DNA of 64,000 bases, taken from NCBI GenBank assembly GCA_009746045.1, contig RPFO01000072.1:1225330-1289329 (forward strand). The letters run 5' to 3'. The notes under the pieces were generated by a model. That model saw only the letters and a list, made by a program, of their open reading frames with translations. It had not been told where the DNA came from and ran no database searches. Positions 10,674 through 34,836 of this stretch are shown one piece after another. Within the stretch, counting starts at the first letter, position 1. Each line of letters opens with the position of its first letter. Position numbers and translations under genes: made by a program. The stretch is from Mesostigma viride. Taxonomy: Eukaryota; Streptophyta; Mesostigmatophyceae; Mesostigmatales; Mesostigmataceae.

Positions 10674-11955
10674 GAGATACCGTCATCCGCACGCTGTATG
10701 AGGGGTCGACCACTTCGGTGCGCACTCAACACGGCTTTACCCCGCCATGCCTGGGCACTGCATGCAGACCGGTGTCTGGCAGGGTTGCGTCCTGTCGCCG
10801 TACCTGTTTATTATTGTAGTGGATTCTGTTATGCGCCAGGCATGTTCTCGCTTTGCTAGCATTGCAGGCCGTGCCCCTGGCCTAGCGATCACGAACGAGC
10901 CTGGAGAAGGGGGGCCGACTAACCAGCAGAATTTACTAGCTGACCTCATTTATGCCGACGACATCACGCTCATCGAGAAGCCGGAGTCTGCCCAACTTTG
11001 GCTGGACTGCCTGGCGCTCGAGGCTCGGGCGGTTGGTCTAGAAATCAGCCCCAAAACGGAGGCCCTGGCCCAGGGCCCCCACCCACACTCCGCCTCTTAG
11101 ACGACACGGAGGTCAACTACCCTACTTCAGGCCGCTTCAAGCTGCTCGGCAGTTGGCTTCCCGACTGCGAGGACGACCTGACGACACGGATCGGCATGGC
11201 GTGGGCGCAACTCCATGACCACCGCCGCTGGTGGAGCAACCGGCCGGCGCCCTACCCCGGATCGTCAAGCGTGACCTCTTCGAAGGTTGTCATTCTGACG
11301 ATCCTGACCTACAGCGCCGAGACCTGGACACTGACGCAGGAGCTGGAGCAACGACTCGACGGCAACGTCACCAAGATGCTGCGCAAGGCCCTTAACTTCC
11401 CCTTTGGTTTGCACATTAGTAATGAGGATTTGTACGCTGATTTGCCCTATGTTTCCCACATTCTTAGGCACAGGCACCTGGGCCTAGCCGGGCACCTGGC
11501 CCGCACAGATCAGTTAGACACATCAGATAGACTAGCTGGCACCAAGCCCGCCCAGCCTGGGCGATATGTCCTCACCTGGCGTGCCCCAGGCCGCGCGCGG
11601 CAGGGCCGCCACCCGTGGACTTTTCGTGATAGACTCGGCATGGACATGTGCTACACTCACATGTGCTAGACGTGACGGGCTCACACCCGGGCAGCCTCCT
11701 GGTTTGTCTGTAATATGGAGGCAGATGGTACGCAAGGATAGATGGCAAATAGTGATGAAGGAGACCACCCCCAAGTCTGTGGGGGCTTCGCGTGTGACCG
11801 CACATGGCATTCATAGCGATTCGGGCCGCGGTGCCCACAACCCTGTAACTAGGACCTAGATAGCTTACACCATCCATCCCATCCCATGTTCCCCTCCCAC
11901 TGAGGACTTATGCTCACGTGACGCAGTCACGTGTCTATTTATTAATTAATTAATC
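10674..11955 (+). mobile_element. LINE family A 3' half (copy 4), head-to-head with copy 3
   Basis: It encodes, in frames interrupted by indels, LINE-A ORF2 from motif B (TGVWQGCVLSPYLFIIVVD) through the YADD box (LIYADDITLIEKPE) to the C-terminus (TYSAETWTLTQELEQRLDG, GLSVIWRQMVRKDRWQ). The 3' UTR ends with CTCACGTGACGCAGTCACGT and a (TTAA)n tail at 11938-11955. It is 5'-truncated in the RT domain and pseudogenic. Confidence 0.88.
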
Positions 11956-12223
11956 AAGGAGATAATAGGCCATATATAGCCGTTGAACACCATCTATTCG
12001 GATCCTATATATAGCCGTGATCATATATAGCCGTTGAACCATCTATACACATGCACGCGTGTCACCGTCAGTTTTGCTGTCCAGCAGCCAAGGCCGTCTA
12101 AGCCGCGACTGTCAAGAGAAACAGGATCTACAGAGACGTGCCAACCAAGACAATGCGTTTTCCCTTCAGGGGTGGTACGAAAAATTGCCTCGACTGGTCC
12201 GAAACTTGGAACTGAGAACTCAG

Positions 12224-23841
<11,618 letters not shown>

Positions 23842-25608
23842 TGATGCAGGGCATGGGGACGGTGCACACCGGGCAGCATTCGGAAGGCCAACGTGCCCAT
23901 CAAGTTCTGCGAGATGTGTTGATACAGAAAGTAGCAGTGGATGTTCAATTAATGCATGTTTCTACGCAGGTGACGCCCCAGACTGGATAGTGGAGGTCAG
24001 GCACAGTGGGTGCACTGCGCATACGCGCCTTAGGCACCAAGGTAGAAGGGGCAGGGGGTGGAGCGAAGACCAAAGAAGGTGGGTGTGGTTACTCGAGAGG
24101 TTGGTGAGAGGGGGGCAGCACCTAGGCAGCGAGTGGCCCTCACAGAGCCTAGGATAACGGACACTTCCGGCCGGGGGCTGGATCACATACGTTTTACAGG
24201 GCAGGAATCCCCACAAGTGTGCATGAGGAAGCCAGGGATGCAGATGATGCCATGCGCATCCCTACATGTTACAGTGCCGGTGGGTAGGTGCTACTTGTTC
24301 AATCCTTTTTTGAGAAAGCTGGAGGGGGGGGGGGGGGGGGGGGAAGGTGGTGGTGGGGCTGTCTGTGTTGTGAAACCGGCGATTGCAACTTATACCTCCT
24401 ATGAATGAAGTGACAGGGCAAGAGAGACCCACGTATGTTCTTAATGATTGCGCATGGAAAGCCTTTCGAAAAAGGCTTTCCGTCCTAATACGACATAACA
24501 TGTCCTACTTGATCTAATCATTTTGGCCCTCGGTGACAAATGACGGCACACTTACAGAATTTTTCTTTTCAGGACGTAACCACACCGCAAACATGGAAAA
24601 AGCAATGGCATCCATAAATGACTGTAACTAAAAAATCTAGATGCATACTTCTGAAACCAAACTTCCTGCATTCGTGACACTTTAAACAGTCCCTATTTTC
24701 ATTAGTTTATTTATGAAGCTAGGAGCGGCATCGGGACTATGTTACTCTTATCATACATAATCCAAGCCATTAATGTCGATGGAAGCGGCAGCCTTCGTGC
24801 AGTCGCCTACCTTCGACAGGAGCGAACGAGCTCACTCCCTCCTCTGCGTCGACTCATGGTTTTAAGTCAACCACAGAACTCCCAATCGTAACTAATCTGC
24901 ATGTGAAAGGAGTCGACATGCGGCCATTTCGTAAATGAAGACCTTTGACGCATACCCCACAAATAATGAAAACTGCACCTGCGTTCACTTTTTGTCATGC
25001 AGACGATGCATAAGTGGCGGGGAAATGCCTATACAGACATTCGGAAACGTATAGGCTGTGCGGGCCCCGGGGTGCCGACATTTCGGGGCGGCCATGGCAC
25101 GCTGTGAACACAACCCGTGAACGTTGCCTGGTTGCTCAGCAGGTCAGCAGGTAAATAATGCGCTCAGCAGGTAAATAATGCTTTCAAGCCAGAGCACCGT
25201 GGTGGACAACGCCGCGCCTCGCGGCGCGAACTGTCGACGTCCGGAACGCCGACCGGGGATGCCCGCGGGCGGGCGGCTCCATGCTCTATTCCTTGCTACA
25301 GTACAGTACAGTACATGACACCACAGTACAGTACAGCAGATGCAAGGGACTCCCGCTCGGAGTGAAGGGAGCCTCTACCAGAACAATCCAGGTAGGAAGC
25401 CATGACCACGTCATCACGTTCTGGCTAAACGTGTGCAACATCGCTAAAAACTGGAAGACCCTCGACGTTCCATAGACAAACATTTGCAACGCATATTACC
25501 GAAGACGAAGGGTAAATTCATTTAGGCATTGTCCCGCGTAGAGCAGCACACTTGTGAGGTTGGTATACCTTTTTCAGCAGCTAGCCGAATTGCTGCTATC
25601 CTTGTAAA
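23842..25608. promoter_or_regulatory. Divergent intergenic region between PPR and USP genes
   Basis: About 1.8 kb separating the 5' ends of the PPR gene (minus) and the USP-like gene (plus); both promoters should lie here. A pure G run at 24326-24342 and a (TACAG)n stretch at 25296-25337 stand out, with two AGCAGGTAAATAATGC repeats near 25138-25182. I cannot define a TATA box or start site. Confidence 0.45.
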
Positions 25609-28600
25609 ATGGCTTCCGCTATGGCAATGCCCGCCTGTTTCGCGAAGTCTTGTGCCCCGCTGTCGGTGCCTGTGATTTCAGGTCCCCGAGTGCAAACACG
25701 GGCTGCCCTGCCAGTGCAGCAGAAAGGCTTGAATGGCCGTCAGTTGTGCCTAAGGGAGACAGCTTGCCGGTCACGTTTCGTCGCTACTTCTAACAGGCAC
25801 AAACGTCTGACCGTCCGTGCCGCAGGTGATCATCGGGGTGGTTCCACGATCCTGTATTCAAGTTTATTTTCGTACATGCCAAGACAATCTTTCCGCACCA
25901 CAAACACCATCATGATACGTTTTGCTGGAATTCCCACGTCTTATTTGGGTCGTTGTTCTTGTTGTGCACTTGTTTCGAAGCAGCTGACAGGGAGGCGTCC
26001 GCACCTTTCGTGCTCAAGTTCGACCGGTTGCTCTGCTGTGTGACCGACGACAACCCATACCTCAGTGATAATAGCCGCCAAGCTCTGACTGCTGCGGCAG
26101 ACCTCGCTGTCAAGTACAAGAGCAAAGTCACTGTGTGCGGTAAGCATCAACCTGCCGGCTGGAGCACGTGTCTTTCTTGGATGGCTGGTGCCGTACGCTC
26201 CGTTTCTCCTGTTTGCTGCAGCGTTTACCTGCACAGAGGCAGGGCGACCCGTGCTGGCAGAATGCCTTGCAGACTATTGTTGCCAAGTATCCTGCTTCTT
26301 GATTCCCCTTTGCACAACATCTAGTTCTACCCACTGCCAGGTTGCTGGCGATTTAGTTATGCCCGCATTTGGAAACTGGGCTGCCTGTTTTTACTTTGCT
26401 CTATGTTTTTGACTTGCCTGCCGGGCAAGACTAGCAGGATGGCTGTTCGGGTGGTAGGCTAGCATAGGAGGTGTGCTGGTAGTGAATGCGGTGGTGGCAA
26501 CGGATGCCAGCAGTAACACTACGGTTGGCTCTAACTGTCAACCTAGTGAAGTATGTGACCGACCGCCTCCCTGTTGTCTTTGAGATAGCCCCTGTATAAA
26601 AGTGATATGGGCAGCGCCCATTTCACAGGTGGGCAGTACCGATATAAACGTTGATAAAAGTTGACTTGAAGCATAACTGTGGGAAGGAAGTCCCTACAAA
26701 GGCTAACCATATGTATCTCGCCGACTGCCTACCCAGCATGGGGAGGGTGTGATCCGCTCAAGTGTGCGTCTCCGGAACCTGCACCCCTTAGGGCGGCGGG
26801 GTGGTATCCGCCGCGAGGGCACGTGCTGGCAGCCGGCAAGGGGGGTAGGCCGTGCGCGTGACAGGAGTGTGGCTACATCTTAATGTAAGAAGTTAAGAAG
26901 AGAATTAAGAAACTATTCAATGCATCAAATAGACATTGAAATGAGTATAAGATACTCATGAAAATAACTGGTTCGCCGATATCATGGGTTGTGTACATAT
27001 AACGTGTGGGAAATGGCGGCAGATTGCTGCCGCCTGGCGAAACCCGGTCATTGCTGCTTTGCGTGTTTGCTTGCTCGCACGACTGGCCTCTTGCATCGTT
27101 GGGTTGGGGGGGTCCATCACTGGGTGCCGCTGAGCTAGCCTGTGTTTGCAGTCAGCACGATTGTGTGCTGAGGGGTGTTTGTGCTACCGACTTCGTCATG
27201 TCCCTGCTTCATGCATACACAGCGGGTCCTGGCATTGCTCTTATCTCTAGCGCGCTCCTTGCCCCATTTGTGTTGCACACTGTCGCAGTGGATCCCACGG
27301 ATGCAGCCACTGGCGTGACGATCAGGCCAGCACTTTAACCAGATAAGAAGTGGAACTTTGTGCCTTGTCTGATTCTGGCATCCCTCCCTTCTCGTCCCCC
27401 CCGCAGTGTTGCATCTCGCTTTCCCCTTTTCTTCCGTCGCCCCTCGGTTTTTGCCTCTTTCTTCTCTCCCCCTCCTTGCTCTCCCCCTTCTTCCTCCCCC
27501 CTTTGTTTTTTTCTGTTCCTCTTCCCTTTCCTATGTTTGTTCCTCTCTTCCTCCTCACATTGCCCTCTCTCGTGTCCCCCTGGTTGCCTGCATGTGTCCC
27601 TTGGTGGGCGCCCCTGTGCATTCGCAGTCATTGACCCTGAGGACGCTGACTTGAAAGGTGACGCGACTGTTCGCTACGACACGATCCGCTTCTACCTCAA
27701 CCAAGGTATGTGTTCCAGGGGGGCGCCGCACGTACCCTAGGGGTCGCCTCTCGGTGCGGTAGCTGTGTGGTGGCGCGCCTCGACACGACCCGCTTCTACT
27801 TCAACCGAAGTATCTCTATTTGGAACCAAGCAGGGCGGTGCCTAGGCGAGCAAGGGGCGTGCTTAGGAACGCACTGTGGAAGGAGCGCAGCACGTGGGTG
27901 GTCGCGCGCTATATATAGACCTCCTTGCTCCCACGTCGACAAGGCAGGCATGCTGCGTCGCCAGATACACCATAGGCGGTTGCACGTGTTCATGATCCTC
28001 GATTAAGGGGAGGGGACATGCCTAAAGTGGACTTTTCTGGAAACCTAACCTATGCATGTGGTAAAAATCCAATGACGATTGGGGACCATAAATATGATTT
28101 TTTTTAAAAAAAATCCAACCAGTTTGGGGGGGTACTAGCCCCCATTACACACCGGTAACGCGCTAAAAACGGAAAAAGACGCTATTTTAGTCACATGTTC
28201 CCTAGGACAGTGGGCAAACACATTGGGACCAAGAAATAAGCATGGATGCACAAGTTATTAATTTTCCCGCAAAAAGGGTCCTTTTTATCACACACAAAAA
28301 AAATCAAATCATAAACACTTCAAAAAATGCCATGCCGCATATTTTCAAATACTAGAGAGGGGGGGGCATGCAGCCCCAAAATTTCAGGTCATTCTGACAA
28401 CCACAGCTCAAGTTATTGACGATCATAGGTTGTCACCAGTGACGAAGCTAAGGGAGGTTTTAGCTAGTATTTAACCACACTAACACCCCTTTATACATCT
28501 AAGCCACATGAAAATTGGCCAAACTACGTACTACCATTCTCTGCACATATGGTACCTCCTATGTTCAAGGTTTGACGCCATTCTGACAAGAACTGCCCAA

Positions 28601-31600
28601 GTTACAACCACTCCAAGACGGCCACCCATGTAGACGCTACAAGGAAATTTTAGTAACCATTTAGCCATACTAGCACCTCCTTCTTCATCAAAGACATCTG
28701 CAAACTGACCAAAGCACACATAATTAACTCTTGCATGCTAACGGCAACGCATGCTCAATGTGGGGGGTCATTGTGACAAGAACTGCTCAAGTTGATGGGT
28801 TTCCTATATGACCACCAGACAAGGCGCTAAGGACCACTCAGTAAGTTAGTAACACCACAATGCCACTTCATATGCCATCCAACATGCACCAAATACATGC
28901 TGAGTATGTTTACAATGTACAAAGGGGTGGCCACGCACCTCATACACCTTCACCGTCCCTCGAGCATGGCCAGCCTTGTAAATATGTGCATAGCCTTGAC
29001 GATGGTAGCACTAACATGCCTAAGCAGCATTTCCCATGTTTCTCCGAGGTTAGGGTGTAAGGTTGATGCCAACCAAGCTAATCAACACAACAACACTCCT
29101 AAACTGCCCTACCCGGCATGGATGACATACTGGGACTATGGAGGGCAAGGAACCAAGTAGAAACATGGTATATATAGCTTGCATGCAGTCATGCATGTCA
29201 ACGATGGTTGGCTCAGCACATTGTAGTCTTGTCACATCATCATAACAAAGGAAAGCTCAAACAACCAATGGTGGCAGCTATCTACATGCAGTCACACAAA
29301 TGCAATATCTCCAACATCATCATCCCTGCACAATAAAATGCAAAGAAACCATTGGCGGCCCTTCAGCGCATGAGCGCTGTGATGCCGCTGCAAAGAAAGG
29401 GTGCGTCACTCTCACACAACAAGAAGCGTCCATACGCACAACAACTTTGCCAGAACACGTTTTATGAAATGCCTTCAACCTTCCCGAGAAGCTATAGGCT
29501 GCGAATGAAGCGGCCCTGACCATGACATCAACGAAAAACAATCTAAAGCTGCCAGGTATTCGACAACACAACGGCAAGGAACGGCGAGCTAGCTGGCGGA
29601 AACTGCCCCAAAAGAACGCAAAAAACTTCGAACGATGAGCTCATAGAAGAATGCACTGATAGCAGATAACATTCGCGACAAATCTGTACCTTGCCCCCAT
29701 AAATCCCTTGCCCAGGCGCGCAACAGCAGCCGTTCTTACATGGACAGGTCAGACGCGCCCTGCGCAGGTCTGAACAATTACTTACCGATAATGGCCGAAA
29801 AACTGGCAAAAAGCACCCGCTCAGTTTAGAATTCGATGCTACCGATATTAATGGCTGCTTCACGGTCAGAACAACCCCCAAAATCGCGATTTTACAGCCG
29901 CTATCATGAATTCTATTTCATTCCGCGCGACCAAAAAATTCAGATTACCCCCCATGCCGATGGCATAAAAAAACAACAGCGATATTGTAAGCCACCTAAT
30001 TTCCGCCACATCCCAACATCAAAAACTCATCGTCTTTAAGATTCGAGTAATTTTTTTGCATTTCGCTTGCCCTATGGTGGTAGTTTCGCCTGAACGCAGT
30101 CGCCATGGCCACTTCCGCAAGGGGTGCGCGCACTGAGCACCCACTTTTCACGGTACGGAGGGTACCTCGGACAGTGCCGCGAATTTCTCGGCGCGAAAAA
30201 ACTCGCGCATGTCCCGTCCCCTTAAAGGTACGCGTAAGTGGGCGCAGCACTTGTGTACGTGTGCGTGTGTGTGTGCGTGCTCCTTGTTCATGGTCCTCAA
30301 TCAAGGTACGTGTCGTAAGTGGGCGCAGCACTTGTGTACGTGTGCGTGTGTGCGTGCGTGCTCCTTGTTCATGGTCCTCGATCAAGGTACGTGTCGTAAG
30401 TGGGCGCAGCACTTGTGTACGTGTGCGCCATGACAACCATTTGTTGCTACCGTAACGAAAGCATGTGTGGAAGTAGAGAGGCTGAAGAGGCAGAACGTAT
30501 GCAAGATGGGAAGTGGTCTGTTGCTGGAGCTAGCCTCCTACTGGCTGGAGACATGGTGTGTGGGGGGGGGGGGAGGATATGGGTTTGTGCCTCCTGTCTG
30601 TGCATCAATCAGGGATGAAAGGTATGAATGAATGCCTCCTGTGACTGGAGGGATCCACTCAGCCGTAACAATCGATGCTGTAATGTGTTCATAGTTTGTT
30701 TATAGTGTGTTCATTGTGTGCGTACATTGGGAACCATGCCTCCTGGGGCCGATGGGTCGGGCGACCAGCGACCATGGGAGGCCTGCGGTTTGTCAGCTGG
30801 TTACCCTGTTGTGGAGGGGGCTGGGCAGGTGCATGGGGTGGGGGGCCCATCGGTCTCGATGCATTGGCACGGGTACGGAGAACGCCCCAGTAGGGTGGGC
30901 AGTTTGAGTTTTCCAAAAATATTTCACACGGAGTTCGATATGCTGTTTCTATATAACGAGCCATCTTACTTGTCTCCTTCCCCTGATGCTGTCTCCTTCC
31001 CCTAACGCTTACCATCCCTGGGTCATGTCACCTCGCTGGCCCACGTCGTCAATGCGCCATGCAGCCGGGTGCCATGACTTCGACCTGGTGGAGCGCAAGG
31101 GTGCCCCTGCCGCCGTCCTGGGTGATGTCGCGGACGAGCTGACATCCTCCCTGGTGGGTGCTGGCACGGATGGCGTGCTGGCAGTTTATGTATGGGCAGG
31201 CGGTTCCTCTCAGAGAGTTGTCGGGCAGCAGATCTTTTTCTGTTTTTGGCACCTTAAGCTTGGTGACTGAGCTGATCATTTTCCACCAGCTGTTGTCATC
31301 TAGATATTCCTTTTTTTGTTTTTTTTGTGCCATTCAGAGAGGGTTGTGCGAGGCATTCCTTTCCCGGTGGCCTTTTGCAGGCAGGTGGGCTAAGGATGTC
31401 GCGGGTTGGGCTGCAGAATACGCACACAGTGGGTCATTTTACGCAAAATTGTCATTGCCAAAGATGCCTGCAAGAAGCCAAGAGTGAAAGCCATCCATCG
31501 TAGGAATGCAGCATTCATCACTCCCTTTTCAGAACTTGTTGTTTTGCCCGTGCCGTAGTCACTTCTGCAAACGGGGCTAGCTTTTGTCTGGGAGGGTCAC

Positions 31601-32193
31601 CGCTGCATCAGTCCATCAGAGCATCGCTAGAGTACCTCAGTGGTCAAAGTCACTTCGCGACAAACACTTAGTGAATCGACCTTGCCAGCTTCTATTAATT
31701 TGCTAACTTCTATTAATTTGCGTTATTTTGGCTTGCAAATTCTAGTTTGTATGCCACTGTACTTGTCTACAAGATTTTGTACTAATTTTATTTGGTTGTA
31801 CTAAGAAAGCGCCGCACAGAAATTGCCATCTTTAAATAGTTTTGCATGGGTTTAGGGTTTAGGGTTTAGACTTTCACCTCGTTTGGGGGTCGCAAAATAA
31901 TTTGTCGCGAAGTGATTTGACCACTACAGTTCAAAGCTAGAAGCATTTCAGCAGGGAAGGTTGCACAAGTAATCCTGGGAGCGTGTGCTTGGACGGCATG
32001 TTTCCTGACAACCTCCTGTCTGCCGGTTCCGCTGCCTGGTGTGCTTCTTCACGCATCTCATGGACGTACCACCCCTCCTCGCCACTGCCACCAGGTGCTC
32101 GTGAGTGGGGACTCGGTCCGGCACGACTCCCACTCGGTGGACGGCAACCTCATGGCGGAGTTCTGCCCATGCCCCGTGCTGCTCATCCCCTAG
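25609..32193 (+). CDS. Chloroplast-targeted universal-stress-protein-like protein
   Basis: Five exons with consistent phases: 25609-25825, 25984-26139, 27628-27705, 31065-31153, 32095-32193; 639 nt, 212 residues. Exon 1 begins MASAMAMPACFAKSCAP and is rich in Ala, Ser, Arg and Lys without acidic residues for about 45 residues, a typical algal/plant plastid transit peptide. The mature part follows the USP (adenine-nucleotide alpha-hydrolase) fold: first strand FDRLLCCVTDD (nucleotide-binding Asp), helix SDNSRQALTAAADLAVKY, strand KVTVCVIDP, and the terminal strand pair VLVSGDSVRHDSHSV...CPCPVLLIP. The usual G-2X-G-9X-G(S/T) phosphate loop is not clear, so ATP binding is doubtful. USPs are linked to stress tolerance; the exact role here is unknown. 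Intron 3 is 3.4 kb and full of repeats. Confidence 0.82.
27728..27815 (+). repeat. Decayed duplicate of USP exon 3 end inside intron 3
   Basis: CTCGACACGACCCGCTTCTA...TTCAACCGAAG at 27779-27811 mirrors the end of exon 3 (TACGACACGATCCGCTTCTA...CTCAACCAAG, 27675-27705), 105 bases downstream. The donor G|GT has become AGTAT, so it is not a usable alternative exon end. Confidence 0.75.
28380..28960. repeat. Degenerate ~188-bp tandem repeat, three units, in USP intron 3
   Basis: CATTCTGACAA...CTCAAGTT anchors recur at about 28392, 28573 and 28769, each followed in the same order by a GCTAAGG or CTACAAGG block, a TTTAG/AGTAACCA block and a 'CACTAACACC'-like block. Units are diverged. No coding signal. 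Confidence 0.6.
28961..30200 (+). other. USP intron 3, remainder
   Basis: About 1.2 kb of intron without any protein-like ORF, tandem array or recognisable element. It is AT-richer than the flanking exons. Confidence 0.5.
30236..30432. repeat. 81-bp minisatellite, about 2.4 units, in USP intron 3
   Basis: AAGTGGGCGCAGCACTTGTG starts at about 30236, 30317 and 30398. Each unit contains TTCATGGTCCTC(A/G)ATCAAG|GTACGTG, a good splice-donor match, and a related GTTCATGATCCTCGATTAAG lies at 27981. The 81-bp period keeps both strands open, but no protein is implied. Confidence 0.85.
31639..31925. mobile_element. MITE with 26-bp terminal inverted repeats, in USP intron 4
   Basis: The left end AGTGGTCAAAGTCACTTCGC-GACAAA is mirrored at the right end by TTTGTCGC-GAAGTGATTTGACCACT (one indel). 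The 287-bp element has no coding capacity. It contains (TTTAGGG)3 at about 31850-31870. A target duplication is not clear. Confidence 0.75.
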
Positions 32194-32347
32194 ACAACGG
32201 CGCGCGTCGTGGGGTGCAGATGTGGCGACCAGGGTGCTCACTTGAACGTCTGGGAGGCGCTTCCCGGTGGCCGTGGGTCACAGTGACATGGGACAGCATT
32301 TGCTCGTCCAGAAATAGCATTTGCCCCGCTTGAACTTAGGTTTTTTC

Positions 32348-32352
32348 TGTAA
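32348..32352 (+). terminator. Candidate polyadenylation signal TGTAA for the USP gene
   Basis: TGTAA, the usual poly(A) signal of chlorophyte algae, lies 155 bases after the stop codon; another occurs at about 32477. Whether this species uses that signal is an inference. Confidence 0.35.
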
Positions 32353-33424
32353 TCCATCCGCAGCACATAACTTCCTTTTATTGAGGCCACGAAACATTTA
32401 CTTGGTAGGATTTATGTGTGTTCGTTCGACCAATGGTAGGGTATTTCCAGCTGGATGTGGCCAGCAGGGCATTCCTGTAATCTCCCTGTTGCATCTGTTT
32501 CTGGTCAGCATTTTCATTTTCGGTGCCAATCACTGGACTCACGTGTACAATTCATCACGTGTGGTAGCCTGGACAATGTTTGCCGGCAATGGAAACTGCA
32601 TGCTTTGCCGTTTTATCAGGCCGCGTAATATTTCAAGCTCATAGCTAGCCGGCATGCAGTGTGTACATGTGACATCATAACAATTAAATGACATTACTCA
32701 ACCATTGCATTCTGAACAATGCCGATTTCCACGTGCGCAGCTGATCACCGGATGTTGATCAGCTGTGCACACATATACATGCGTCGATCTCAATGATAAG
32801 TACCTTAGTCATTTGGAGGTTGAGGAACACAGACCAGCAGGAGCATGCGTGCACATGTCTAGTTGCGTGCAATGCACAGCTAGAGGCATGCACCACGGAT
32901 CGATCAAATGAAACCATTGGCGGTAGTCCAGATTACGGGAGAGCAAAAGTATTTTTTTGGCGGGGTTAACCTTTTGGCCCAAAAGCCTAAGTGGCAGTGT
33001 GTATATCAGATTTTCAACCCTGCCTTTCAGATTCGGACTCTTTTTGGCATGTAAACAGCAGATTCTGAATGTTCTCATTGAGATCGATCTATCGCTTGCG
33101 CTACTCAAACTTGGGAGTGGACCCCCCAGGGCTGAACTTACCCAGTCTTGACTTTTGCCCATTTGCAGCTAAGGCCGGGGCCAGCTTGCAGCCAATTTCA
33201 CCTGTTTTGTAGCCCTACTATCTCTCAACCGGAATTCGACTTTTGAGTATCTGATCGGGTAATGTCCAGGATCGTCTTGCGGAGCCCCCCTCAATAAAGG
33301 CGGGCACGGTTGCGCCAGTAGGAACTAGTACCGGCGCGACGCCGGTCCCCTTCTCTCTAGTCCTATATGTAAGAACAAGGTAACACAAGGTAACACAAGG
33401 TGTAGGTAACGTACGGTTTGCGGC
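32353..33424. other. Intergenic, nothing recognised
   Basis: About 1.07 kb with only short unsupported ORFs. A duplicated AAGGTAACACAAGGT lies near 33378-33400. Confidence 0.5.
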
Positions 33425-34738
33425 CGCGATTGTGGCATGCAATGGCTGACGGCGGTATGGCTGGCGGCGGAGTTCAGATCTTTTGCGTCTGAGCACCAAA
33501 TTCGGTCAGACCACTTGCATGTTCGATGCGCCTTTTTAAGACGTACTCGCTCGTATAATCGGTTACGGCTGACACGCGGTATCGAAAAAGTTACGCACGT
33601 GACAAGCAGCTATGACGACTCCAAAAGCAAAACGAGGTTTGGAAAAGGAGCTTTCGGGCTCCCAGCCCAACCCACTCGCCATCGTCCTTTCCCAGCCGCC
33701 TGGGCCCGCAAACCCATAGCCAGCAAACCCATCGCCAAGCGCCTCACCAGAGCCCAAGAAACCCTGCATCGATCGCAAATGTAGCCATTACCTCCCAAGC
33801 GACGCACCATTTTCTTTCCTTCACTGGCTGGCCCTGACGAAGGCCGGAAGCACTGGCCTGGTCACCGCCTCGCTATCCTGTGCAGCTTCTTCCAGGTAAC
33901 TGTTCCCGACATCGTTGCTACTAAGCTCCGCAACCCAGCCCGGCCTGCGCAGCCGGCAGCCACGTCGGCTCCCACCCTCTGCCAGGATGACATCCGAGCA
34001 GCGCTGGAGGAGCACGTGACCTGCATGGCCGTTGGCCGAGAAGCTGACCTCGCTAAACACGACGCTCAACACGGTGGAGGCCCGGGTCTCCAATGTGGAA
34101 ACCAAGGTCGTCCACAAGCTCCAACCTCATGCAGTTCACGGCGCTGCACACCGCGGCGCAGGCATCTGAGACGCACGCTGCACTTGTCTCTCACCTAAAC
34201 CAGGTAGAGAGGGCAAGTGCGGCGTGCTCATGAAGAAGCTTGAAGCCATCACCGCCCACACCGAGGCCAGCTGGCCTCCCATGCAGGTCCCAAAGATAGC
34301 GGAGCAGACGGCCACCATTGCATGCCACCTCCTGACGTGGGCCGGGCCCAGTGATGTTAGACGCCGCAAGGCCCGCACCTTCAAAGAACAGCTAGTAGAG
34401 GACTGTCATGGGGGGCCTAGGCCTCTCCGTGATTTGGAAGAAGATGATGGACAAGGCCAAGTGGGCCCAGGTCATAGAGGACAACGAGCCCCCCCCAGTG
34501 GGGAAGCGCCCGCGTGTGCAAACCCGTGGGAGGCACGCCAGACAGCTCCCCTAGGGCAGCGTGAGGCTGCCTAGATAGATGTTGTAGTTAGAGTGCTGTT
34601 AGATAGATGTCGTAGGTAGCTGATGTAGATAGATTAGACCGGTAGGACTGTTTGCACCCATCCATCCATCCATCGGGGTTAATGCTCCGTGACTCCCCAA
34701 CGGGAGCACGAGTCTAATTAATTAATTAATTAATTAAT
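33425..34738 (+). mobile_element. LINE family B copy with large internal deletion
   Basis: The 5' leader (TTTTTAAGACG..., homologous to 49030-49165 inverted) leads into an ORF1 start at 33612 (MTTPKAKRGLEKELSGSQPN), soon broken by a stop. ORF1 coiled-coil homology continues to about 34315, where the sequence jumps directly to the ORF2 C-terminus (SDVRRRKARTFKEQL), 3' UTR, a short (CATC)n at 34660-34673, the 3' hairpin and a (TTAA)n tail (34716-34738). Most of ORF2 is absent. Confidence 0.78.
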
Positions 34739-34836
34739 CCCAGCCACCCCAGATGCTGGTGACCTGCCGCCCCTCTCTTATGCGGACCTGCTGCGGACAG
34801 CGACCGCCTCAACCACTGAAGCCATGGCTACGCCAA

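Noticed and set aside
30105-30455. Repetitive ORFs on both strands
   Set aside because: The 81-bp period is a multiple of three and the region lies in a USP intron; no domain is visible.
31850-31870. Chromosome end (telomere)
   Set aside because: Only three TTTAGGG units, inside a MITE in an intron with genes on both sides.
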